Source: Anaerolineaceae bacterium 46_22
GTDB taxonomy: Bacteria; Chloroflexota; Anaerolineae; Anaerolineales; Anaerolineaceae
Assembly (NCBI GenBank): GCA_001508595.1
Contig: LGHA01000040.1
Span: 1 to 9,238 of the forward strand
DNA: 9,238 nt
Direction: 5' to 3'
Position numbers and translations under genes: made by a program. Below the pieces are notes generated by a model. The model was given only the letters and a program-made list of their open reading frames with translations, was not told the DNA's origin and searched no databases. Numbering within the stretch: position 1 is the first letter of the stretch; each line of letters starts with the position of its first letter. Shown here piece by piece: positions 1-5,691 of this stretch.

Positions 1-313
1 CAATTTCCACACCGCTTTTTGATTGCTGCAAAGCAAGGCGATGTTCCTGCACGATGTCTTCCGGGCAGAGCTCAATGAACAGGGTCCCACCCAGCCATAA
101 GATGACAGCATCCTCCAGCGGGTTGATGGGAAGAAAATCAATCGGCACAATCAAATAAAGCAATGCTCCAACCGGCAGGAGTTTCAAGCGAGAATCAACT
201 CGCGGATCCTTCATCAACCGAAAAACCAAACGTAGATTTTCGATGATCCCACCAAAACTTTGTTGATCATCTTTTCGAAATTTATCTAAAAACCAAGTAA
301 ATTGATTTTTCAT
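1..313 (-). CDS. DUF1232 (YkvA-like) protein, 3' partial
   Basis: I translated this frame by hand. It opens at ATG 313 and has no stop down to base 1, giving 104 visible codons. The protein begins MKNQFTWFLDKFRKDDQQSF. It then has LRLVFRLMKDPRVDSRLKLL (about 28-47), a hydrophobic PVGALLYLIVPIDFLPINP (about 48-66) and LEDAVILWLGGTLFIELCPEDIVQEH (about 67-92). The Y-L-x-x-P-I-D-x-x-P core followed by an acidic D/E-D-A-x-x-L helix is the hallmark of DUF1232, a small membrane-associated family of unknown function. The 'ELCPEDIVQEH' end recalls versions from Anaerolineae-type Chloroflexota. GGAGG sits 5 bases before the start. It follows the glycosyltransferase gene by 35 bases in the same direction, so it may be co-transcribed, but nothing links it to glycan synthesis. 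Confidence 0.8.
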   Translation of the reverse strand, partial: MKNQFTWFLDKFRKDDQQSFGGIIENLRLVFRLMKDPRVDSRLKLLPVGALLYLIVPIDFLPINPLEDAVILWLGGTLFIELCPEDIVQEHRLALQQSKSGVEI

Positions 314-318
314 CCTAA

Positions 319-323
319 CCTCC
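319..323 (-). promoter_or_regulatory. Ribosome binding site of the DUF1232 gene
   Basis: GGAGG on the minus strand, 5 bases before ATG at 313. It fixes the start of a gene that would otherwise be easy to miss because it runs off the window. It directly abuts the palindrome CCAATATTGG (322-331). Confidence 0.75.
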
Positions 324-348
324 AATATTGGCAAGAAAACAATTGGTA

Positions 349-1140
349 TTATTGGTCTTCGCGCCTTTTATCAAACATCTGTTTTCGCCGCCAGTTGATC
401 AGCGGTGCAACCAAACGCCGGATGCCATATTTAAACACGATGGGTGACAGCCAGTGTCCGCCTTCACGGTAATGCACTCGCAGCATCTCCGGCCAGCAGC
501 GATCATCAGCTGCGATGGTTTTCGCATCACCGTGCAGCCTAAAACTCGCCCATAAATTACCGGGCAAATAAACCAATGGCGCTTCACCTGCCAACCTGAC
601 CCATAAATCATAATCCATTGCAAAATAAAAGGATGGATCCAATGGACCAACCTTTTTCCAAAGGTCTGCTCTGAAAAACGAGGACTGCTGGGGAATATGC
701 ACATAACCACGCCGCAGACGGGCATAATCCGTTTGGGCAGCCGGAAAAAGCCCAATCTGCTGATCCTGGGCGTCGATGAAAGCGCAATCGCCATAGACCA
801 TCCCCACATCAGGATGTACTTCTAAAAACGCCACGGCTTCAGAGATTGCACCTGGCTGATAGACATCATCGGAGTTCAACCACGCCAGGTATTTGCCTGT
901 TGCTTTTGCAAAGCCTTTGTTAATAGCATCGGTCTGGCCGTGATCGGGAATGGATTCCCAGTACACCAGCCGACTTTCAAAGCCTTTAATGATTTCAAGG
1001 CTGCCATCCGTTGACCCACCGTCAATGATGATATATTCAATATTTTGATAATCCTGTGAGAGGACCGACTCAATCGTCCGGCGCAAAAACTTCGCCTGGT
1101 TGAAGGAAGGGGTTATGATGGAGACCTTGGGTGTTGACAT
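349..1140 (-). CDS. Family 2 glycosyltransferase, 263 aa
   Basis: A GT-A inverting glycosyltransferase of the same subfamily as its upstream neighbour. Seen: VSIITPSFNQAKFL (6-19), IDGGSTDGS (39-47), GQTDAINKGF (68-77), metal-binding NSDD (89-92), IPQQSSFFR (149-157), MDYDLWVR (175-182) with the likely catalytic Asp, and HGDAKT (203-208). It is shorter than its paralogue: the tail after residue 215 is about 50 residues, basic (RRLVAPLINWRRKQ, 241-254) and could touch the membrane face. It starts at ATG 1140, with only a weak AGG about 9 bases upstream, and is separated from the previous gene by 104 bases, the longest gap in the window. It stops 35 bases before the DUF1232 gene. It probably extends the same glycan; donor and acceptor are unknown. 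Confidence 0.9.
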   Translation of the reverse strand: MSTPKVSIITPSFNQAKFLRRTIESVLSQDYQNIEYIIIDGGSTDGSLEIIKGFESRLVYWESIPDHGQTDAINKGFAKATGKYLAWLNSDDVYQPGAISEAVAFLEVHPDVGMVYGDCAFIDAQDQQIGLFPAAQTDYARLRRGYVHIPQQSSFFRADLWKKVGPLDPSFYFAMDYDLWVRLAGEAPLVYLPGNLWASFRLHGDAKTIAADDRCWPEMLRVHYREGGHWLSPIVFKYGIRRLVAPLINWRRKQMFDKRREDQ

Positions 1141-1197
1141 AAAAACAACCTGATCAATGCAAAAAATATGAAAAATGAGCTTTTTAAAATCGCCCTT

Positions 1198-1203
1198 ATT
1201 ATA
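1198..1203 (-). promoter_or_regulatory. Possible -10 element upstream of second GT2 gene
   Basis: The 104-base gap 1141-1244 is AT-rich and contains a perfect TATAAT (minus strand). At normal spacing the -35 region reads only CTGCAT or TGCATT, a weak match. It may be a secondary promoter or chance in AT-rich DNA. The gap holds no gene and no terminator that I can support. Confidence 0.2.
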
Positions 1204-1244
1204 CTTGGGGCATTAATAAAATGCAGGTACACACAAATTTATGA

Positions 1245-2237
1245 TTATTCCCAATAAATATTATTGTCCTGCACAACAATCTTTTTCCTCTTATGCTGCA
1301 ATTTACGTCGAATTTCTCGATATTTCAGGAACACAGCCTGCAGTCCAATTGCCCCTCCCAGGGCTTGCAGCCATTTATACCAGACCGAAAGCACAGATTT
1401 CGGATCAATGTACCAGGCATATTTAAAATGCCTGAGGGCTGCTTTTGGCTTACCGGAATCAATCAAACGGCGGGCGGAGAAAACATGCAATCCTGCTCGA
1501 ATTTTTTGATGATGGTCTTCAAAAACACTTGCAAACGCTGGTTTTGTCCGCAATTCTTCGATAAAGGCAAAGGCTTCGTCAACAAAGTTCTCCGCCTGGG
1601 CAATCGTTTTTGCATCCTCATGTGTGCGCTCAACAGCCCAATAGGCATCCACATGATGAATAGGATAGTTTGCGGCAATTCGAACCCACAATTCATGGTC
1701 AAGGATCAAATGGCTTTCAGCCCTGAGATAACCGGCTTTTTCCAATGCACTTCGCCGCATGAATACCGCCGGCTGCAGCAAGACATTGAATGCCAGCAAA
1801 TCCGCCAGCGAATATTGACGATAAGGGTGCCAGTCGAGCAAATACCCCTTCCCATCCACCATAACGCCGTTGCCATAAACCATGCCCAGCGTTGGGTCGG
1901 CAGTTAACGCCGCCACAGCCTGGCTGACCACATCACATTGATAGTACATATCATCGGAATTGATCCAGGCGACGATTTCCCCGGAAGCCCGTTGAAAGCC
2001 CTTGTTGATCGCTTCCGCCTGTCCCCGGTCCTTTTCAGAGGTCCAGTACACCAGCCGATCCTCGTATTTTCGAATGATTTCCTGGCTGCCATCCGTTGAC
2101 CCGCCGTCAATCACGATATATTCAATACCTGGATAATCCTGGCAAAGCACAGAAAGCATCGTATCTTCCAGGTATGCCGCCTGGTTATACGAAGGGGTAA
2201 TGATTGAAACGAGAGGCTGCTTTGTTAAATCATTCAT
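1245..2237 (-). CDS. Family 2 glycosyltransferase, 330 aa
   Basis: A cytoplasmic GT-A inverting glycosyltransferase that adds a sugar from a nucleotide donor to a growing glycan. Seen: [14 protein letters not shown] (10-23), IDGGSTDGS (43-51), [10 protein letters not shown] (72-81), the metal-binding NSDD (93-96), LDHELWVR (179-186), which is the acceptor-side region with the likely catalytic base, and HEDAKT (206-211). After residue 215 a mostly helical tail of about 115 residues follows ([20 protein letters not shown], 256-275), with a TPR-like look, ending in a basic stretch [10 protein letters not shown]; no clear membrane span. It starts at ATG 2237, 8 bases inside the end of the DUF115 gene. 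The second ATG at 2233 is out of frame and closes at once. It is a relative of the next gene, with the same motif order but a longer C-terminus. Sugar specificity cannot be told. Confidence 0.9.
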   Translation of the reverse strand: MNDLTKQPLVSIITPSYNQAAYLEDTMLSVLCQDYPGIEYIVIDGGSTDGSQEIIRKYEDRLVYWTSEKDRGQAEAINKGFQRASGEIVAWINSDDMYYQCDVVSQAVAALTADPTLGMVYGNGVMVDGKGYLLDWHPYRQYSLADLLAFNVLLQPAVFMRRSALEKAGYLRAESHLILDHELWVRIAANYPIHHVDAYWAVERTHEDAKTIAQAENFVDEAFAFIEELRTKPAFASVFEDHHQKIRAGLHVFSARRLIDSGKPKAALRHFKYAWYIDPKSVLSVWYKWLQALGGAIGLQAVFLKYREIRRKLQHKRKKIVVQDNNIYWE

Positions 2238-3069
2238 TTAGTGATTCACCATCTTTGAAAAGGTCTTCATAAGCTACTTTGGGAAAAACCGTTAATTTGC
2301 CGCCAATCGTGGCATCTAAAATTCGCCGCCCATCAGCCAGATAGGCTTGTTTTGCCATGTGGTAAGCACGCTCTGAACCTTCAAGGTCTGGCAGCTGCCA
2401 GCGGAATCCTTTGCCAAAATAATTCGCCGTAAAGTGGTTGGGGTCCTCTCCCTGGGAAGTAACGGTGGCATTGGCAGGACCCTTGGTCACAAAATTATGG
2501 TCCACACCTATCAAAATTGCTTCCTTAAAACCCATAAAATAAGCCAGCTGCAGACACACATAAGTAACAGTAAAGCCCTCAAATAAGCGCCCTGTGGCAT
2601 CGCCATTGAAATCCTCGGGCAATGTGTAATCTGTATCTAAAAACATTGTATCGGGCGAAGCCTCAAAATACTTGCGCGACCGCCAGGTCACAAATTTGGG
2701 CAGGTCTAAAGCACGCATATCCTCATGGCACTGCTCAAGCACCAGGTCATTTACGGAAACCAGGCAGGAAGTCAAAAAATCATACTGGTCAAAAGCCAGG
2801 TAAATACGGTTCATCCCAAATGTGAATTCACCTTCCAATTTGCTGAGATCCGTTTGCTTCAAGCTTGGTCCATTACCGACAATAAAACAGCGCTGTCCCT
2901 CAAACTTATTACGCCATATTTCCAATTGCCCTTTATTTCTCATCCATTCCGGCGAGAAAATGCGCGCCAGCAAATGCCGGTCACGGTTGTACCAAGCCCA
3001 GTAGCGGTCAGACACCAGCTTCCATACCGGTTCAGGGAGAATCTTTTTGATGCTCTGTTTAAGTGACAA
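2230..3069 (-). CDS. DUF115 / MptE-like protein, possible GT42-like sialyltransferase
   Basis: A 279-residue protein, TTG start, best matched to the DUF115 (6-hydroxymethylpterin diphosphokinase MptE-like) family often found in capsule and flagellin-glycosylation loci. Seen: a short charged N-terminus, [18 protein letters not shown] (61-78), FGMNRIY (84-90), then [20 protein letters not shown] (167-186) leading to IGVDHNF (187-193), [16 protein letters not shown] (209-224) and [14 protein letters not shown] (249-262). The layout GNGPSL, then a hydrophobic helix, then G-[IV]-D followed by a His-containing loop, is like Campylobacter CstII-type GT42 sialyltransferases (GNGPSLK, LSGIDF, catalytic His in a later loop), so a CMP-sugar transferase role is plausible here. 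The literal pterin kinase function is unlikely in this context. No signal peptide or membrane span is visible. It overlaps the next gene by 8 bases (ATGAATGA). Family assignment is firm; activity is inference. Confidence 0.78.
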   Translation of the reverse strand: MSLKQSIKKILPEPVWKLVSDRYWAWYNRDRHLLARIFSPEWMRNKGQLEIWRNKFEGQRCFIVGNGPSLKQTDLSKLEGEFTFGMNRIYLAFDQYDFLTSCLVSVNDLVLEQCHEDMRALDLPKFVTWRSRKYFEASPDTMFLDTDYTLPEDFNGDATGRLFEGFTVTYVCLQLAYFMGFKEAILIGVDHNFVTKGPANATVTSQGEDPNHFTANYFGKGFRWQLPDLEGSERAYHMAKQAYLADGRRILDATIGGKLTVFPKVAYEDLFKDGESLNE

Positions 3070-3072
3070 AGT

Positions 3073-3840
3073 TTACTCCGTGCTCAATCGGGCTGTCGCG
3101 CCCCCGTCTACCACCAGCGCCTGACCGGTCATAAAGGATGATTGGGTGTTATCTGCTAAAAAGTAGATCGCCCTGGCAATCTCTTCTGGTTGACCAATGC
3201 GCCCATTGACCGTTTTCCGTGCCAGGTTTTCAAGACGTTCTATCAGGTCGCCATCCCCTACATGCCCCCGACCAAGCCCTGCGCGCAGCATCGGCGTATC
3301 CACCGCACCGGGTAAAATCGCGTTCACCCGAATATCATCCTTTGCAAATTCAATCGCCATCGCCCGTGTCAGCGCTAGGATCCCGCCCTTACTGGCGGCA
3401 TAGGCCGCAATGTCAGCCGATGTGGCAACAGCATGAACAGAAGAAACATTAACAATCGCGCCGCCGCCCTTTGCCTTCAACAAAGGATACGCCAGCTTCG
3501 CACCTAAAAAAACAGATCTCAGATTTGAAGCCATGACCATGTCCCATTCTTCAGCCGTGGTTTCGATCAGGGGTTTTGCTACCTGGACACCCGCATTATG
3601 AACCACGGCATCCAGGGAATCTGTAAAATCCTCAACCTTTTTATATATTTCTTCCATCGCTTCTGGCAAAGAAATATCAGATTGGATGTAGATACCGTTC
3701 TCTGGAAAATCTTCATACTTCGGTTTGCGATCGACCCCAATGACCCGCCAACCCGCCTCAGCAAAAACCTTTACGGTTGCTTGCCCAATCCCACCTGCCG
3801 CGCCGGTGATTAACAGGATTCGTGAATTTTTTTCAGACAT
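3073..3840 (-). CDS. Short-chain dehydrogenase/reductase (SDR)
   Basis: A 255-residue classical SDR, typical length (about 250). Seen: cofactor loop TGAAGGIG (12-19), Asp37 after the second strand (GVDRKP), which favours NAD(H), NAG (82-84), active-site Asn106, Ser134 in NVSSV, and the catalytic pair Tyr147/Lys151 in YAASK. The C-terminus has the usual FMTGQALVVDGG (236-247). It resembles the FabG/gluconate-5-dehydrogenase group, so it reduces or oxidises a carbonyl/hydroxyl group; the substrate is not readable. In this setting oxidation or reduction of a sugar or sugar-acid is likely. AGAGGA lies 9 bases before ATG at 3840. The last Glu codon and stop (GGAGTAA) also supply the ribosome binding site of the next gene, which points to translational coupling. 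The 70-base gap before it (3841-3910) is AT-rich with no convincing promoter. Confidence 0.88.
   Translation of the reverse strand: MSEKNSRILLITGAAGGIGQATVKVFAEAGWRVIGVDRKPKYEDFPENGIYIQSDISLPEAMEEIYKKVEDFTDSLDAVVHNAGVQVAKPLIETTAEEWDMVMASNLRSVFLGAKLAYPLLKAKGGGAIVNVSSVHAVATSADIAAYAASKGGILALTRAMAIEFAKDDIRVNAILPGAVDTPMLRAGLGRGHVGDGDLIERLENLARKTVNGRIGQPEEIARAIYFLADNTQSSFMTGQALVVDGGATARLSTE
3076..3079 (-). promoter_or_regulatory. Ribosome binding site for a TTG start, nested in the previous stop
   Basis: GGAG sits across the last Glu codon of the SDR gene, directly before its TAA stop, 6 bases before TTG at 3069. It supports TTG as the real start of the DUF115 gene, because the first in-frame ATG is about 43 codons further in. 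Confidence 0.6.
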
Positions 3841-3910
3841 TATAATTCTTCCTCTTTAAATATTTTTTCTGTTCCTATTTATACTCCACAATAAGTTCAA
3901 AACTTCAGTG

Positions 3911-4885
3911 TTAGCTTTCTTTCTTCATAAATTTAGAAAGATCATCCAAAGGCAGTCCCAAACCTAACAAAAGATTCTTGATTGTATTCCAATGCACTCT
4001 TTCCCAAAATCTGGGGCTTGAGTTCGTATTGTGCGGGGCTAATAAAACCTGATCCATGGAAAGCAAGGGGCTGTTCAAGGGCAGGGGTTCTTCTTCAAAT
4101 ACATCCAATGCAGCACCACTTAAGCGTCCTTCCTGCAGCGCATCCACCAATGCTTTCTGATCAACAATCGGGCCGCGGGCAGTGTTGATTAACACGGCTG
4201 TCGGCTGACAGAAACGCAGACTGTCTGCGTTGATCAAGTGATAACTGGTGGGGTTGAGCGTACAATTGATGCTGATAAAATCCGCTCTGGTCATCAGGTC
4301 TTCAAGGCTGGTCATTTCGACCCCAAATTCCAGTAAGAAATCAGGGGGCATTTCAACGATATCATTGCCCAATAAATGCATTCCAAAAGCACGCGCTCGC
4401 CGCAGTACTGCTTTGCCAACGTGCCCCACACCGATTACGCCCAAAGTGCATTCGCTGAGGGTCTTACCGTTGATCTTTTCCCAGTCCCCCGCCTTCATGG
4501 CATTATCCAACCACGGGATCTGACGGGCAAAAGCCAGCATATACCCAATCACACTTTCAGACACCGGCACAGTAAAGGCGTTGGGGGTATTGCCGATCAT
4601 AATTCCAAATTCTCTTGCCGCAGTCTGGTCAATGGAGTCAATCCCGGTACCCCATTTGGAAATCACCTTCAGGCGCGGCGCGCAAGCTTCAATTACCCGG
4701 CGTGTATATCGGTCATCGCCGCAAATGGTGCCGTCAAATTTCCCGGCATGGATTAAAATCTGTTCTTCTGATAGGCGTTCATTTACTTCTGGGATGATCA
4801 GCTTAATATCATAGCTTTCGAAAACCGGTCGAAATCGATCTAACTCCGGCAGCATATACGGTGCTGAGACCAGGACTGTTTTCAT
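3911..4885 (-). CDS. D-isomer-specific 2-hydroxyacid dehydrogenase (SerA-like)
   Basis: A 324-residue NAD(P)-dependent oxidoreductase that interconverts a 2-oxoacid and a D-2-hydroxyacid, cytoplasmic. Seen: N-terminal catalytic half, then the Rossmann fingerprint GVGHVG (152-157), the catalytic Arg in NTARGPIVD (Arg237), the catalytic Glu in DVFEEEP (Glu266) and the catalytic His in LLAPHN (His285). The 29-residue spacing from Arg to Glu matches E. coli SerA (Arg240/Glu269). It lacks the C-terminal ACT domain of classical SerA, so it belongs to the shorter phosphoglycerate-dehydrogenase-like group. Asp175 (GNDIVE) at the end of the second strand suggests NAD preference. AGGAG lies 7 bases before ATG at 4885. 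Its place between a cytidylyltransferase and an SDR suggests tailoring of a sugar-acid or a hydroxyacid substituent rather than serine synthesis; that role is inference. Confidence 0.85.
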   Translation of the reverse strand: MKTVLVSAPYMLPELDRFRPVFESYDIKLIIPEVNERLSEEQILIHAGKFDGTICGDDRYTRRVIEACAPRLKVISKWGTGIDSIDQTAAREFGIMIGNTPNAFTVPVSESVIGYMLAFARQIPWLDNAMKAGDWEKINGKTLSECTLGVIGVGHVGKAVLRRARAFGMHLLGNDIVEMPPDFLLEFGVEMTSLEDLMTRADFISINCTLNPTSYHLINADSLRFCQPTAVLINTARGPIVDQKALVDALQEGRLSGAALDVFEEEPLPLNSPLLSMDQVLLAPHNTNSSPRFWERVHWNTIKNLLLGLGLPLDDLSKFMKKES

Positions 4886-4921
4886 AGTAGTACTCCTGAG
4901 GTGTGCATTTTATTAGAAAGA

Positions 4922-5599
4922 TTATTTCTTGGTTTGCAATTGGTGATAAAGGGTCTCTGCCACAACAAAGTCCAATTTTTCGTCGATATCCCATGCCTCT
5001 ACAGCGGGAATTTCAAACATCAGCGGGTGATAGCCCAGGCGGTTTTGCCGTTCAACAAGCGTTTCTCTTCGAAAGATGTAAATGCAGGAATTTTCCTCGT
5101 AAATGGCCGGCAAATCTTGTGTGCGCAGCAAAACATCGGGGTCGTGGTTGATTGGCTTGCCTTCTGAATCCCACAAGCGGGTTTGAAGGCGAGTCACACC
5201 AAATAAAGAATCGAATTCTGGCAAATTATCAAGGAAAGTATGGATGGCCTTTGATATCGTATCAGCCTTTAACAGCGGATTTGTGGAATGCGTCTGCAGA
5301 TAATATTCCGCTTCGATCAGCGATGTGTCATGCAGCAGAATGTCATTCATCGGCACCATATCACCGCGCAGGTGCTCCGGGCGTAAAACAGCTTTAACAT
5401 CGGGGAAATGCGCTGCCAGGCCCTCCAAAATCACCGGGCTGTCCGTGTCAACGAGGATCATCGAGATTTCAGGAACATCAATCAAGGTTGAGAGAATGTG
5501 ATGGTACAACGGCTTTCCTGCAAATAGCCGAAAATTCTTTTGAGGGACACGGGCTGAATGGTGTCGCATTGGCACAAATGCAGCAATTTTCGGTTTCAT
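4922..5599 (-). CDS. Second NeuA-family cytidylyltransferase, stand-alone
   Basis: A 225-residue protein, the usual size of a single-domain CMP-sugar synthetase (acylneuraminate cytidylyltransferase family, PF02348-like). Seen: a nucleotide-binding loop PMRHHSARVPQKN (10-22) with the conserved R-x-P-x-KN pattern, ILVDTDSP (48-55), LQTHSTNPLL (101-110) in place of the usual QPTSPLR, EENSCIYIF (168-176), and WDIDEKLDF (203-211), the second metal-binding aspartate segment. It would transfer CMP from CTP to an acidic sugar or related hydroxyl compound. It is clearly different from the fused NeuA upstream: it has no HAD domain, and the loop and Q-T-S motif are changed. Substrate specificity may therefore differ; Kdo-like, pseudaminic/legionaminic-like or another acid are all possible. 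ATG at 5599 follows an AAGAGA sequence 5 bases upstream. It lies 36 bases before the next gene in the same direction. Confidence 0.85.
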   Translation of the reverse strand: MKPKIAAFVPMRHHSARVPQKNFRLFAGKPLYHHILSTLIDVPEISMILVDTDSPVILEGLAAHFPDVKAVLRPEHLRGDMVPMNDILLHDTSLIEAEYYLQTHSTNPLLKADTISKAIHTFLDNLPEFDSLFGVTRLQTRLWDSEGKPINHDPDVLLRTQDLPAIYEENSCIYIFRRETLVERQNRLGYHPLMFEIPAVEAWDIDEKLDFVVAETLYHQLQTKK

Positions 5600-5641
5600 A
5601 AAATCTCTTTCACATTCGTTATTTCGTTCATTTCATCAGGT

Positions 5642-5674
5642 ATTATAACGCAATCAATTGCCAGCACTTGCCAA
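5642..5674 (-). promoter_or_regulatory. Possible promoter with small dyad, upstream of second cytidylyltransferase
   Basis: The 92-base gap 5600-5691 holds a perfect TATAAT (5647-5642, minus strand). A TTGGCA (5674-5669) lies 21 bases upstream, wider than the usual 16-18, so the -35 match is poor. Between them sits GCAAT-TG-ATTGC (5661-5650), a 5-base dyad that could be an operator. It would drive the gene set starting at 5599, about 40 bases downstream. No terminator-like hairpin with a T-run is visible in the gap, so read-through from the upstream genes is likely too. Confidence 0.3.
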
Positions 5675-5691
5675 CAACGGGTCAGAAAGAT

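Noticed and set aside
322..331. 10-base palindrome CCAATATTGG before the DUF1232 gene
   Set aside because: It is short, single-copy as far as I can see, and overlaps the ribosome binding site; likely chance. Not strong enough to call an operator.
1210..1224. Hairpin GCATT-5-AATGC as a terminator after the 330-residue GT2
   Set aside because: The stem is only 5 A/T-rich pairs and no T-run follows on the minus strand.
1293..1907. 204-codon open frame on the plus strand
   Set aside because: It lies wholly opposite a well-supported GT2 gene, shows no recognisable motif and has unnatural composition; it is a shadow frame. The same holds for the other plus-strand frames in the window.
2230..3069. 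True 6-hydroxymethylpterin diphosphokinase
   Set aside because: The family name comes from archaeal MptE. Nothing here points to pterin metabolism, and all neighbours are glycan genes.
3837..3910. TATAAT/TATAAA sequences in the AT-rich gap before the SDR gene
   Set aside because: One TATAAT overlaps the start codon region, and no -35 sequence lies at a usable distance from either.
3911..4885. Housekeeping SerA for serine synthesis
   Set aside because: It lacks the C-terminal regulatory domain and lies inside a glycan locus with no other serine gene; the family is too broad to assign serine synthesis.
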